DNA from: Opisthorchis felineus
Taxonomy: Eukaryota; Platyhelminthes; Trematoda; Opisthorchiida; Opisthorchiidae
DNA length: 64,000 bases
Assembly (NCBI GenBank): GCA_004794785.1
Contig: SJOL01008692.1
Coordinates: 1,754,499 to 1,818,498, forward strand
Direction of reading: 5' to 3'
Shown here: positions 11,889 through 24,840 of the stretch, piece after piece
How the letters are laid out: the number at the start of each line of letters is the position of its first letter
Numbering within the stretch: the first letter of the stretch is position 1
Program-made: the position numbers and the translations under genes
The notes under the pieces: model-generated
Databases searched by the model: none
What the model was told of the DNA's origin: nothing
Seen by the model: only the letters and a program-made list of their open reading frames with translations

Positions 11889-12561
11889 GAAGAGAACTCG
11901 TATCGTCCATCACAGCTCTCTGAAAAACTGAAAATACTCAACCGAATGCATGTCTACTCGGAATCACAGACCCATGAAGAACACGAAAACTTGAAACCGC
12001 TCTTTTTTGGGTGGATTCTCTGCCAGCTACAGTCTAGGTGGCCGATTACATCAATCACAACCTAACAAGTTATTCAGTGGTAGAACGGAAAACAAGGGCT
12101 ATCACTACTAAGGTCTTCCGGTATGTCAATGTCATACTACTATGCTCCTTTCCGTGCTGCTTTCCGACAGTGCATTTATTGAAATTATGCTGAACAAATG
12201 GGGGACAGGTAACAAGTTGTGAGTAAAATTAACTGAACTTTCAAAAGAAGCATCAACTACGTTAACCAGAAGCAAAAGCTGGAAATGAGGCCAACAAACA
12301 GAACTCATCGGTTCCAATGTCATACCCCGAAGAATCCGGGGAGATATTCGGGTGATCTAGTACTATCTTAGGTGTGATGAAGAGCAGTACAGTACTCGCA
12401 AAGTCCAAGTCGATCCCGTTATACAGGTGCAGTACTCTCTCCCTGTTAGGCCAAACACGGTCGGCCTTATTGGAAAAAAGATGGCCGTACTATGAAAGGA
12501 AATTGGCAATATTGTGGAATATGGGTAGCTCGGGGGAGCTGCTTGGTTGTTTGTCTGTGCG

Positions 12562-12600
12562 CCTACTCAACCTACTCAACCTACTCAACCTACTCAACCT
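12562..12600 (+). repeat. 9-bp minisatellite, 4.3 units
   Basis: Unit CCTACTCAA repeated in perfect tandem. It sits inside a spurious 119-codon plus-strand frame, where it would encode repeated Leu-Leu-Asn. Confidence 0.9.
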
Positions 12601-13032
12601 CGCACTGACGATGTCACCCCGATTGATGATGAACGGTTCGCAATTTGAATACCAAGCTCGGCGAAAAGACCAACAACCATGGAAGGAAATGTCAATACTT
12701 CCGAGTGTAGTTCACAGAACATCGCAGTATTAAACAGTCGTTACCGGAATGGTCGGTCGGAGGGAGTATTGTACAGAAATTTGCAAACTACATGTAGTTG
12801 TCTCTAATTGAACTTGGTCGGTTCAACTAAAAGAACTCTAGCAGTCCTGGCGTTGATGAATCCCGAGACAGTGAACAAGATGCTCACACTGCTTGGACAA
12901 TCGAGGGCAGCATTTCACCCTTCACAGGGCTCATTGTCAAAGCGAACGACCAATTCACTGTCGGAGTAACGGATGTCATACTCATGACATGAGAATGCTC
13001 AGTGAATCTTTAAGTAGTTCATAACTGAAGGA

Positions 13033-13262
13033 AACTACTCACAAGGTTGCTGAAAACTCTTCGACAGCCCACGACCGGTTTCGCCCTTCTTGGGGCTTAT
13101 CAGGTAGGCGCAGTCCCCGAGTTTCCGTCAACCTTATGTTCTACTTGAACCCAAATTGGACTGATTTCGACAAATACACTCATTTGCAAATCAATTTGGT
13201 TTTCACGGGAGACTCAAGTGAGTCTCTCGTTTATGATGTTCTTCAACTGAATGTGCTGCATC
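13033..13262 (-). mobile_element. Hammerhead-bearing repeat copy, one core base mutated
   Basis: About 230 nt of the same family on the minus strand. The ribozyme spans 13067-13109 with stem II GCCC/GGGC, GAAA, palindromic stem III ACCGGT and a GTC cleavage site flanked by a 6-bp stem I. The core reads CTGATAA: the G8 position (13098) has become A, which should abolish activity. All other core positions are intact. It lies in the intron between exons F and G. Confidence 0.8.
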
Positions 13263-13388
13263 GGATAAACACATGACAGGTTCCTTGAACAGCAAACAAT
13301 TAATTCTGGTTCTTTTGAACCGTACAACCACACTTGGATAAGCACGGCAAAAAAGCTAAGCAGGGGATAGAAAAGAGTAATTTCGCAC

Positions 13389-13603
13389 CTGAAGTCCCAC
13401 CCGAATCCGCTTTTGCAACGCACCCTCTGGGAATACTGCCTGCACTTGTGGCACAACTGTGGAACTGAGAACTCCGCCATCGGAACCAATCAGTGCGGTT
13501 TCCTGGCGAAGTCGACTCACCACAGCCAAATATTGAGGAAAATCGTTGGTCAGAATGCGAATGATGCGCTTCTCACGCAATTCTTCCATTGTTTCTAGTG
13601 AGT
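13389..13603 (-). CDS. ANK: Ankyrin exon F: end of ZU5N and start of ZU5C
   Basis: Residues 274-345. It reads [13 protein letters not shown], then [18 protein letters not shown], then [20 protein letters not shown] and [11 protein letters not shown]. These are textbook ankyrin blocks spanning the ZU5N/ZU5C boundary, and the [20 protein letters not shown] block is the ZU5 signature. The acceptor chosen is TGTGAAG, since it restores Asp-274 and the DS-EE alignment; a second AG nine bases into the exon is less favoured. The donor is GTGCGA, weaker than most. It ends in phase 0. Confidence 0.95.
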
Positions 13604-14238
13604 CTTCACAAACACATAGAGAGACAGAGAAACGAGTAAGAGAGTGAGTGTGAGTGTTGATGTTCAGTGCGATAAGCTGAGTCTATCGACCAACGAAAAA
13701 AATAGCACATGAGAAATAGCATTCTGACAACCAAATTACCAGCTACACGACATGCACTGAACATGTGTACATGGCCTCGGATTGAAGTCAAAAAAGTGAG
13801 ATGTTATTGTCTAAAATTGCCCGTCAGCCGACAGGCGATTACAAATCAAACGTGTTAGCACATGTGTGTTAGTTGGAATACAAGCTAACCAATCTGAGGG
13901 GAGTATACAAGCAAAAACACGTGATCATGGGAACGGTCACTTTCGAAGAGAAGTTGGTGGTACCACTGAAAACGTTTCTATCCACAACAGCGAATGTAAT
14001 TTGAAACTGTGGAGTGGTTGATGAACAAGACGACCAGTGAACACAACATGGATTGGTTCTTGTGTCCAAGATTTTGCGAAATCTTATTGTCAGTTGAAAT
14101 AGATACGGTGTATGTTACTTTGTAGCTTTGCAGTCAGTCTGTTAATCTTTGTTATCCTTCATCTGCAAGCTGTTTCGCAGGTCGCCCTGTATTCATAGTA
14201 CATTGTTAAAAATAGGTTTCTTCACATACCAAAGTTGA

Positions 14239-14424
14239 AAAAATCGTCCAGCTGTATCACCCTTTCGGTGACTGGCTGCCATGTCACCAGAAGGAAGCAC
14301 GAGGGCTGGGATACTGCCAGGTTGCCCAGGCCTAGACAAGGGAAGTCGAGAGGCAGAGGTCGAATTCGAACCACGGATCTTCCGGTCAGTAAATTCGCGC
14401 TCTAACCACTGAGCCGTCTCGCCC
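14239..14424 (-). mobile_element. tRNA-derived SINE, family 1
   Basis: Minus-strand copy: the plus strand shows AAAATCGTCCAGCTGTATCA, GAAGGAAGCACGAGGGCTGG, TTCGAACCAC (B box antisense) and GCGCTCTAACCACTGAGCCG (A box antisense). Nearly full length; in the intron between exons E and F, in the same orientation as the gene. Confidence 0.85.
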
Positions 14425-16280
14425 AAAGTTGGCATGATGAAAAACTGTCGGGCGTAATCCACTAGAAAAAAGCAGACTTTCCCCTCACGGTCGTGCATAC
14501 CGCTGAGTTACACACCTTAATATTTTTACATGTTTGTATTACGAGAACAATCGAAGACGGAAACCACCTCACAATCGGTCTGAAAATGAAGCCAATAGCT
14601 GACGCTGCTGGAGCATGAGCAGGTAGGATTGGCCTGTGATATAAATTTACATGCGTGGTACCATTGAGTTTTGAGTATCATCCTGAGGAATAATTTACTC
14701 TAAACTGATCAGTGCGATTCAAAGGTGTACCAAGTTGGCCAAAGCTTTTCAATCACTTTATAGATGAATAGCATAGCACTATCTAGTTCCTATGGCCATC
14801 ACGTCGAATTCTCTCCAGTCATCCAAGTCTCTCTCGACAGAAAGCAGGCGCTGGAGTGATTCTCTAAATAGTCTAAATAGTCTTCTGAAATAGTCTTTTG
14901 TCACCCTGAAGTACAAGAGTGTGATTCCTTATGAATGTCCACCGGAGTTTGGAATTAATTTTCAGAGGTGAACTTTGTTTTTGAAAAAGTCGATGAAACT
15001 TGAAAGGGACTTTGAAGAGACAATAGTGAGGAAAGAGAAATGTTTTTGGGTGGGGGGAGGGGCAATGTATCTCCGAAGTGTGTGAACTTACTCATAACCA
15101 ACTGATTACTCACAAGCAGGTGTGGATCTTCACGAAGGCTTTGGGACTCACCCGGATGTCTATAGTGAAAATGCCCCAAAAGCTAGGCAACGCGAGGTAT
15201 TTCACCTTCATCGGTGCCCATTTGACGAGCACCAATGGACTGCAGCATTGGATCATTCGGCAAGCACCAGCAATTACAATCTATTGATCTCAGAAAACAG
15301 AATCTACCGATCATAGCGTACCACACATGTACGTGTTCATTTGTCCGGGTATGTGCACTGGGGTTCCTCCCACCTGCGACTGGGGCAAGATCCCAGTGCT
15401 CAGGCAGGATAGCATACCCCAGACTACGTGTCATCTCACGTCACACGGATGTGAAGTGCGAGGATGACAATGGCAAAGGACACTCAGAATATGCCTATCA
15501 CATACGACGCGCGTCCGGCCATGTCGCTATATCCCTGTTGTGGCCCTGTCTCAAAGAGATGAGCGTGTGGAACAAACCCAGAATCTGGTTGACCAGGCAT
15601 AAAACACTACTGTGAATATGCAAAAAATAACTTTCGACGTAACCCTCACCGATCTCCACTTGACGCAATGCATTGTCACACAGACAAATAGATACGCACA
15701 TTTGTAGTCCATAAACTATAAGTTACTAGCTGTGGTATTTTTTAGGGATGGTCGACTACAACGGAATAGAACCAAAAGACACTAAACTAGTGTTTAAAAC
15801 AGAACTTCCGGTTCATCCCACTCAATCCGCCGTGAATGTAGCTTATCAGCTTTATCACTGGGTAACTCTGAATAGATCAACCAGCTTCGAAGGGCGGCCC
15901 GGTCTACGAGGTGCTTTGGTCAACGATATAAATCGGTGCTCACCTGACGCATCCATTTACGCACACAGAATGAGACAAAACCAGGGAGAAACGTGTTATG
16001 TCTGAAATCATATGAGACGTAACACATAGATCATGATGATCACCATACAGGCTCTGGATTCAAACTACTCAAATCGTCAAGTTCTTTATTTGTTTCTGTT
16101 CGGTGTGGCTAACGGACACTGATGAACTTCTGTTAATAAAGACAGTCCTATCGGTGGACTTCACCGAATCCCCGATTTATGGTATTATTTATCCGGAGGT
16201 GCTGCACAAAGGCCACCTTACGTTTCAGTTAGAACGACATACAAGATGACAGAAGGTACCAATCATGACATGATGTCAAT

Positions 16281-16370
16281 GATAAGTTTGATGAAAACTC
16301 TTGATCAGTCCACTATGCTTTTCGACATTTTGGGGATTCATCAGGGATTCACTTCAGCCTCCCGTTAGCC
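16281..16370 (-). mobile_element. Hammerhead-family copy, strongly eroded
   Basis: The minus strand retains CTGATGA and GAAA at about the right distance, but stem II no longer pairs and stem I is lost. ATAAGTTTGATGAAAACTCT on the plus strand matches the 3' landmark of the family. Confidence 0.4.
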
Positions 16371-19300
16371 CCACCTTAATTTGCGAATAAGTGGTCTATC
16401 GGATGAGCCACCGAAAAGACGAAACCTAAAGGTGGGTTGTTCGAGGGCTTCTGTCGACCTTATTAGTATCATTGTCGTCATGAGCATACGTTGCTATTTT
16501 GCACCTGCGTATTTTTATCTTGTTTAAACATTGATCAAACCGATGTGGAAAGTCTGTCAGCGTTGGGCTGCTTGAATGAGTTCGTAGTGATCTGATTCTA
16601 AAACAAGTATGCTACTAAAGTACATAGCTCTGTTCACAATAAGCTCAGTTTTATGCATAGCACATTTTCAGCGCACGGTCCCCTCTGCATCGCGAGTAAA
16701 TTCAACCGACCGGAAATCTCATTTCTCAGGCTTCCTAACACACTGAAATCTGGCATCCGCCAAGTGATAGCAACGCATGGCAAACTGTGGACCGTGCTTT
16801 TTCCAACCACATATGTCCGAATTGTGCAATATCAAATCGACACGCAGAAAAACTGTACTACGTGCCAGATTGTTTTCCAGACGAGGTTGACCAGTAAATT
16901 CTCTACGTTCTGAAACGAATCCGATTAAAAATCGATGGCCACGTGTGCACAAGCTGGTATGCAACCAGATGAACTGCACGATCGGCCAAGTCGTTCGTTT
17001 GTTTGTATGATAGCTCGTGGGTAAATGCGATTGACAGGCACGTAAACCAGTTAGACGAACAACTTTGGCATGGTCCACCGAATTGAATAGTCACACGGTT
17101 TTTGAACCAGCTTGGACATTCACGAAAACAGAGAACCTGTACTGGTTGCAATTCACGGGGTATATGGTCGAATACGATTTAGGCGGACTCTGAAAGAAGT
17201 GTTAAGCCTAGAAATACGGTGTTAAGAAACCCCAATCAACTGACGATAGGTGCGTTAACTTTAACTAGTTGGCCCACCGATATCGACCCGATCGCGCGTA
17301 AAAGAGTATCAAAAAATTCATCGGATGACCAGTAAACAGAAAAGCATTGCAACAAAAATTCGAAGGAAACCATTTGCCTCACGCACAAGAAACAAATTCC
17401 ATCTCTTCTTGTTTGAGAGAAAACCCTATATTCTCCTTTTTTGATATAATACAGTGTTCATAGGGTTGCCGTAGCAATTTTGTTTATCTTTCGGTGAGCT
17501 TGAACCAAGCACAAATACGTCTGATAAACAACTATCCTCTGTTCTCCAGTCCAACAGTCCCAATAACTGTGGCCAATGATGTAATGGGATCACAAAACAA
17601 TAATACGATGCTTTCGAAAATTAGCTTTCTCGAGAAACCACTCAAACTGTCGTCCCGCCGCATCCGTTAAACTGAATGCTGTTTCCAATAAAGTTAGGAG
17701 GACTTATCTTGATAAAATGAATGGATTTCTAATGCATGGTCGCCTCATCATCTGAACTGAAAAGCAATTAACGACTGTTGGGATCACTGTCAACAGATCA
17801 AGGTATTTTGTGTGGTTGAGGTCCCCAAAGTTCCACCAACTAGGGACCATAGTTTCGATACAATTCGGTGCCAATGAATTGGTATCATGCCGTCTGTAAT
17901 GTCCATTCCTCGTTTGTTATCGTCTTAAGTCCTGTTGGTTTCACTTGGGGTCTGTTGTTGACACACGGTATTTTAGTTACGGATGGTTACAAGATTTTCA
18001 GAGTTGATATTCAGATCACCCGTGGTCGGACAACGTGCTCCTGCTCAGTTTACGTCAAAACAGGCAGCAGTAGACTCGAGTTTCCTACAACCAAGCCGTA
18101 ATGGGAGCGCATGCTGATTCCAGTGTTTCTCCACTATGACGTGGATTAACCAGAATCATTGTATTGGAACAGGAGGAGGACCGATGTGAGTAAAAGCCAG
18201 TTTATCCACCTATAGCCATGCTCATGCCTACGCCCGTAAAACCCTATCGATGATTCCGCCAACCTTGGCACGGACGGGCAGCTTATCGTGCGACTGACGC
18301 TCCGACCAATCACAACAGCTATCCATATAACCCTGTTATCGGACATTCACCTGGTTGGCCCTGTCGCGCACAGGGAAAGGCGACTGTGGTAACGGGCTGC
18401 GCGTCCACTCAGTGCGAAAGAGTATGTCGATCACACTGCCCCATCAAAATGAACCTGGTAGGCGAGCACAGTAAAACTCCACTCTGCAAAGTCCGATAGC
18501 AGAAAGCAGTAAGAAGTGGCGCAACAGCATAACGAAGAGATGAAATGCCCAACTTTCTGCCTCACTTCACCTGCTCTAATGATGCTGGAATCTGACAGGA
18601 TTGCACATTTCAGTTGTTGTTCTGGCCGCTGTGAGCGTTTTGATCCATAAAACTCAGAGGGAACAAGAGGACTCAACCAAATTGGATGGAGAAAAAATAG
18701 GTAAAGTCAACTCAAATCGCTCTGTGACGACGAAGTTCAATACTCTTCAAATAAGGTCGATCGAAAATCGATCATCAAAATGAGGATTTCGAAGGATACA
18801 TGCATCTTCCTCACTATAAATATTCCATTAGCTAAGCAGACTATCTGTCTCCAGGATCGTGATATCCTATACTAAAGATTGGTCAACTGTATGAGTAATG
18901 TGCCCAATCCACCACACGGTGGATGTAACGCTATCAGTCACGTGACATGCCAGTTTTCACAAACAATCATGTGGCTACAGATCACATTTACGCGCATACT
19001 TTCCGGTGTTGCATAGACCTAGACCTTCAGTCCCGAATTTGGCATTTCCGACCTGCAGCATAACAACATAAAAATGCCAGCAGTCGGTGTTTGATTGCCC
19101 AGTCGGATGATTAACGGCTATGTCTGCTCGCAGTACAGCAGTAGACAATCCGTTAGGCCTGATTCATACCAAAAATCTTTCCGAAATCTATTAGAGGTAA
19201 GCAAACAGTGCGTTCGGTTACCCAAACGCCCATTAACATGGAGCCTTTAGTCCGTATTAAGGTCCAAGGAACAGATGTTCTCGGAACAGACCCAAATAGC

Positions 19301-20030
19301 TTGGAGTTTCTTATAAACAGCTGTTGACTAAAACGACCTGACAACAAGCGGATGGCCGGTTTGTTTATCTAGCGAATACGATACTTATGGACTTAAAGTT
19401 TTATCGGATGTTTACAGTAAGGATGTGGTCAGTTCGGTAAAAACGTAGTCATAGGAAGCTTTCAACGCTGAGCCTTCTGAAACATATTCTGTTAAGAAAC
19501 TGTCGGAGAAAACACTGACCGCATTGTGCATAACCAAATCATACACATGGAAAGTCTGGAAATCAGAGAAAGGACTCGAATGGAGGATCTACACTAGCAG
19601 AAACCCGAACCAAAAATTTACTGGTACTCTTACAGCGGACAGCTCTTTTTTACGTTGTTATTTTGTCGAAGTAGATAATACGGCTTAGTAGGTGATTCAG
19701 GGTGGCAGGTGGCTCACACTATCACCTGGGGTAAAACGGCGCTCAAACAACAGGAGCCTTGTGTGAGTCACCATTCAAAGCCCAGGAGTTGGGATGCCTG
19801 TCTCGCCCATCAAACAAACGCAAATATGCACAACTCAGTTAATTCTGGCTGCTGTCCTGGCAAACCCGAGGCTTTTCCCTGCCATTTCCAGAATTATTAA
19901 CTCAGTCCACTACACTTCATCTTCTTCTGTTTCAACTGTTCTCGTCTCCATTCGAATACAAATATCCGGGAACGAAGACCCTGCAAATCTTTATTATCCT
20001 GATTGCTCTTTAAGGCGCCGTTTCTGTTTC

Positions 20031-20058
20031 TCCCTCTCTCTCTCTCTCCGTCTGTCTG
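20031..20058. repeat. (CT)n tract with CTGT extension
   Basis: CTCTCTCTCTCTCTCT followed by CGTCTGTCTG, about 200 nt ahead of the LINE remnant. Confidence 0.8.
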
Positions 20059-20262
20059 ACGGTCTGTACTTCCGTCACAAAACCTCAACTGTTTTTCGCC
20101 CAAATTTGAATAGCCTGGCCTTAGAATTGTCCTCCATTAAATTACCAAATATTTCCTGTGTATACCGGCACCCAACAGCAATCATACCGACCAACTTGTA
20201 TCTCTGACTATATTCTTGGGTTCTTAGATTCATAGATTCTCTGAGGTTAGTAAGGGACAAAA

Positions 20263-21390
20263 ATGCGTTCCGGACAGCTGATAGTAATCAATCTTATCAA
20301 AGGTAAACTAGGAGACCGTTCAAACCATAGAGGTATCAGCCTGACGCCTATTATAACGTCCGCAGTAGGTGAAACGCAAATCCGAGAGCAGCAGACAGGG
20401 TTTTCCCCGGGTAAGTGGTGCATTTATCACACAGTTAACATTAAATCAAATGATTCAGTGACACTATATATACCACCTGCAATCAATTGCAGTTTTCCTC
20501 GACCCCCCGGACTCCGTTGATAGATCAGTTTTTCTACATATACCTCACCAAAGAGAAGTGCCCCTGAAGTTCGTATACTTCGATATTCCCAAACTTCCGG
20601 TCGCGTGAGAGTTTACAACCCCCGACGCATAGCTTCGATCCACCTCACAACAAATTGCTGATGACACCATCTTGGTGTGTGGCGAAACGTTTGCAACAGA
20701 ACTGTCAAGCTCAGCAAACAGCCCGATTACCAATTACAACAAACTGTGCATAATTTTTAATACACCTAGTGGGGTTCATCAGGACTGCCCTCCCACTTCC
20801 ATTGTGTCAAAGTTTGTGATCGATATTGTCATGGTGTCAAAACTGCATCTAGAAAAGCCTGAAGTCGATGTACGCACCATCAGAACTCGGACGACATTTT
20901 CGAGCTTGCGTCATTGATGGCGTCAGAAAGGAGCTGGAGGAATGCGTGTGCTAGGTAACCGTAACAACGGTTCTGTTCTATGGTTCTGAGACTTGGTTCC
21001 TCCAATCAGAGAAAAACAGACGGGCTTGTACGTTTGTTGATTGATGCTTCCACAGTAGCTGGCTGCGACGTGTTCGTAGTGGAACGACTCACAACTGATG
21101 ATTAGTCAAACTCAGTAGAGCATCGAAAAAGCTCATCAGTTTATAGTGGTTGGGACATGTATTACTCACACCCAACTACCGCCCACCAAAGGAAGTACTA
21201 TTTTTAACTTGGAACTCCTGTTGGCAAAAAGGACAGGTCATGACGTGGCAACGCACAATGAGGGCGGTTACTGTGAAACCGAGTACCCTCTGGCACCTTC
21301 TCCGTGCACGTAGTTAGAAAACCTACAGCACACCGCACGTAGCCAGTCCCAGTGGCGAGCATGCCATCACTGCTTAGCCATCGTTGTATA
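20263..21390 (+). pseudogene. LINE reverse transcriptase remnant
   Basis: Broken non-LTR reverse transcriptase. Recognisable pieces in order: SNHRGISLTPI and REQQTGFSPGKWCIYHT (fingers and the EQAGFRPGRxCxDxI block), VHQDCP and SKFVIDIVM (GVRQGCPxSPxLFNFVIDEIM), LFYGSETWFL (LLYGSETWPL), a degenerate GHVLR region, and finally SQWRACHHCLA (C-terminal SQWRxCxxxLA). Frames shift several times and stops are frequent. No YADD box is legible. It lies inside the 11-kb intron between exons E and F, antisense to the gene. Confidence 0.8.
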
Positions 21391-21732
21391 GCTGTCGTTT
21401 TATGGTTTACTTATTTCAAGTGGGGCTCACAACGTACATTAAGTTAGCCCCACTGATGAAGTCTTTCTTCGACTCAGATGCATGGCAGCTAAGCAGTGGT
21501 ACTTATTACTGGTGTGTTGCTGTTAACGATAGCGATGATGACTGAGGTTAACGTCCATCTATCCATGATGCACCACACTTGTGCTTTATCAGCGCGTTAT
21601 TCATTTTCTAAGCATTATGGTTTTTTATACTTCATTGGCTATTTCCCATTCTTAACCATTTTAGTGTCTATCATCCTTACAGAGTTTATGACGATGGGTC
21701 TTCGCTTCCCCCGTAAACGACTTTGTGAGTGG

Positions 21733-21756
21733 TAATAACAATAATAATAATAATAG
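21733..21756. repeat. (AAT)n microsatellite
   Basis: Seven imperfect AAT units directly beside a minus-strand SINE family 1 copy; probably its 3' tail. Confidence 0.8.
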
Positions 21757-21935
21757 TTTAGTTGTTGTGCTCTTTCGGTGCCTAGCAACCAAGCCACCTG
21801 AAGGAAGCACGAGGGCTGAGATACTGTTTGGTTGCCAACGTCTAGACAGGAGTGGTTGAGATGTCGGTGTTGGGTTCGAACCACAGACCACCCGATCAGT
21901 AAGTTCGCACCTTAACCACTGAGCTATCTTGATCT
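21756..21935 (-). mobile_element. tRNA-derived SINE, family 1
   Basis: Minus-strand copy next to an AAT microsatellite that may be its A/T-rich tail. Shows GAAGGAAGCACGAGGGCTGA, GGGTTCGAACCACAG and CTTAACCACTGAGCTATCTT on the plus strand. Confidence 0.8.
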
Positions 21936-24649
21936 ACCTCGAGTATTGAGGAGTACCTCGCAAAACCCAGCCAGTACTCATAATGGTGTGCCGGTTTTGT
22001 GACCGCTGTTGCACAGTGACTAACGAAGTACTGGTGGTGGTGCCGCCAGGAGTGATGGATTCTCAGCTAGAAACCGGGCCTCCTACAAAAGGCTCCATGG
22101 ACCTAGGACAACATGCCAACAGTTATCCCACCATACAAAAAAGCTTCACATCCCAACAAGAAAACACAGACGCTTGCTTAGTACTTGGTGCTCTCCAATT
22201 GGCGTACGAACCGCATGACGGTCACCGACAATCATGAAACTCTATTAATCTGTGGGTAGAATTTGGAGCTGAAGAGGCCAGAGAAGCCAACTCGAATGAA
22301 CACCAGACAGATGAGATCAACTCAATAGTTGCGGTTTCTTTGGCGGTTCTGATTCTCATAGCCATTCTGGTATCTGACAGCCTGCACCTGGTTGTGCAAA
22401 GGCTAGGGTTGCATCCCCAAATAACAACCGAATGGAGCTGGAAACTTCGTTCGTACACAAGGTTCCATGTTACTCCATGGTTATATTCCAAATATGCCGC
22501 TGATCGCGCTCCATGGGAAGCCGTGATTCGGAATATTCTCGGTGCCCACTCATACTCTTTCAAGAGAAAGTCTCCGTAAAACGAACTAAGAATGAGGACG
22601 TGCGGACGGGAAATTCGAAAATCTTGCGCGAAGAAGCCGGCTAAGAGGCTCTATCAAAGACATATAAACATGAATTAATTATCGGAATACAACCGAAAAT
22701 ACCCTCAGCTTTGAATGTAAGTACTAACGTAGGAGTCAAGTGGGTTGTGCTTGTTCTCCAGTAAGTGTACTGGGAATTCTCTAGTTTAACTCTGCTGCTA
22801 ATACCGCTGTATAGAAAGCTCTGAGCCGCAAAACTATTTCTGAGTTTGACAAGAGCAACCGATTTTCGTATGCTCGTGTGGCTGATCGGTTAGGAATGTA
22901 AAGAAGACAGGGATTTGCGGAATGATTAATTTGCCACCACAAAGGTGGCATCCAAAAATTGCATTAAATCCTAACAGGCTACACAGAACGAAGCAACATG
23001 TACGCGATAAATGATGGCTCCTCAGATGGCAGCCAATGGCGGGTTGCTGGATCGATCACGTGACATATGAATATTTAGTAAAAGGAAGTTAGCCTATCGG
23101 CCCGTGACAGAGAACTTTCCGTGCTGTATGCAAGACCCTCATGACCTTCAGGATTTGTCAAGGAAAGTGACGAAATGACCAGTAATTTGGCTGCTTGGGT
23201 TGAAATGACCTAGGTATTGGAGACTTTCACCTGCTTTAAAAGTATTCTTATGTGGATATATGCTAAAACTGTACTAGGTTCTTTCGAACTTTTGACCCAT
23301 GAAAACTAAACACTAAACACTGAAATATTTATAAACAGAGTCAAGCACAACTGTGAATATACAATCGTAACACAGGCCATATAGTCTGTTGGAAGTGCGC
23401 ATAAACTTTGAAACGTTCGCAAAAATATCACCACCGGTGCATGTGTTCAAACATCCCTGTGAAGGGGCCCCAGGATACAAATGATAATCCTCAGATTAGA
23501 AGGAAAGAAAGCAGACAAGTTGAGTAATTGGGTACTACTTCCACAAAGTAATCCGTTCCTTACAGTGACCTACTGGTAAGTCCAGCAGGGGGTGTTTGGA
23601 CTCAGCAATTGTGGTTAGTTTGAGCTCTTTCACTGTGTTCTCAAGTTGCAGGTTGCTATAGCGAACCAATGACCCTCAAGACAGTGTGTAAATCAACTGC
23701 CCCTCAGACTGAGTCACCGTTCACTGTCGCGTCACCGCACAAAGCCCAGCCACATGATTAGACATTGGGACCTAGCGAAACAACAAGAAGCCAGGTGAAG
23801 AAAACTGTGACCATCATGGAGTTTACCCTAATCTCAAGTGAGGTGAGGATGTACAGCTTGGTCAGTTGCATTTTTCGGCTTGTTGTGCAACCGGAAGCTG
23901 GTATTGTTACACTGACACACACCGCTGGCTTTGCCATCTGATGGAACCACTTTGTCTCACTTAAGTTTGTTTGTTTTGTTTACCCAATTCGACGTTTTCA
24001 CGGTGATCATATCACAGTTTAAGAGATTTTTATGTTAAGGAGAATAACTACGTCAACTAGTGTGATTTCGAAGTTCGGCAACTGAGACGCATTGGATCTA
24101 CAGACATACCTCCAGGAAACAGCTGCTTCATTTTTTCCGACCACTGTAATCCTTACAGTGCCAGTCACTAAACGCTTTACATCAGCAGACCAGCGCCCCC
24201 AAGAGGTCTATTCGATTGAGCTAAACTATTTTCATTTCACTATTCCTCAAGACATGACCGTCTAAGGACATCCTGGCTCACAACAGCTAAAAAAACCTAT
24301 TGATTGTAATGCCAAATCAAGCTCGCATTTCCTGATTTCTTAAAACGATATGTGGAATAGAAGAAGCGAAATTCCTGCAATTTTTCTGTTCAGTTTTCGA
24401 GATCTGTCGTCAACCTAGTTGTGAAACTTCCAGGTTCGGGACATAGTGGTCACTTTAGATAGGAGGCCTATTCGCGGGGAAACACTGTCTTATTTCCACT
24501 TAGTACTAATCAGTAGCCCTCGTAGTAAAGTGAGCCATTTGTTTCGGGTCGGAGAAGCTTTGAGGGCAGAGTAACTTTTTGCATGGTCCTTGAGAGATTG
24601 AGGAACACCCATCTAACACATTACAAACCATTACACTTAAGTTGCTTAC

Positions 24650-24840
24650 CAAAGTTTTGTCCCAATGCGGACTGCACGGCTTGATCGGTGGCCTCCAGGG
24701 AATGTTCGCGCCAAGTCTCCGCATTGTCACTGCGTAAGACGACCAACTCACGCTGACGGCCACGAAGGGAGGCGAAATGTGGGATTTCCAGTAGCACCGG
24801 TGTGTTGAATGAGCATGGATGTGGGCCTAGTTCGATGATG
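24650..24840 (-). CDS. ANK: Ankyrin exon E: middle of ZU5N
   Basis: Residues 210-273 plus one base of Asp-274. It contains IIELGPHPCSFNTP, LLEIPHFASLRGRQRELVVL and NAETWREH, matching in order the ankyrin blocks GPxGxxFxxPV, EIPHFxxxRGxxRELVVLRS and ETWKEH. The acceptor is TTTGATCTCAG and the donor GTAAGC. The divergent tail (SLEATDQAVQSALGQNF) corresponds to the variable loop before the next conserved block. It sits between an 11-kb and a 2.2-kb intron. Confidence 0.97.

Larger units (their letters stand above)
10519..13388 (-). other. Intron between ankyrin exons F and G
   Basis: 2.9 kb. Contains the poly-C/N run, the 9-bp minisatellite and the 13.0-kb hammerhead repeat copy. Nothing else recognised. 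Confidence 0.85.
13604..24649 (-). other. 11-kb intron between ankyrin exons E and F
   Basis: Holds two family 1 SINEs, an eroded hammerhead repeat copy, a 1.1-kb LINE remnant and microsatellites. The stretches 14.5-16.2, 16.4-20.0 and 22.0-24.6 kb show no feature that I can identify. Confidence 0.85.

Noticed and set aside
12374..12733. 119-codon plus-strand frame
   Set aside because: Includes the 9-bp minisatellite and has no domain signal; spurious.
15235..15615. 126-codon plus-strand frame
   Set aside because: No recognisable domain and unrelated overlapping frames on both strands; could be an unidentified repeat, not supportable as a gene.
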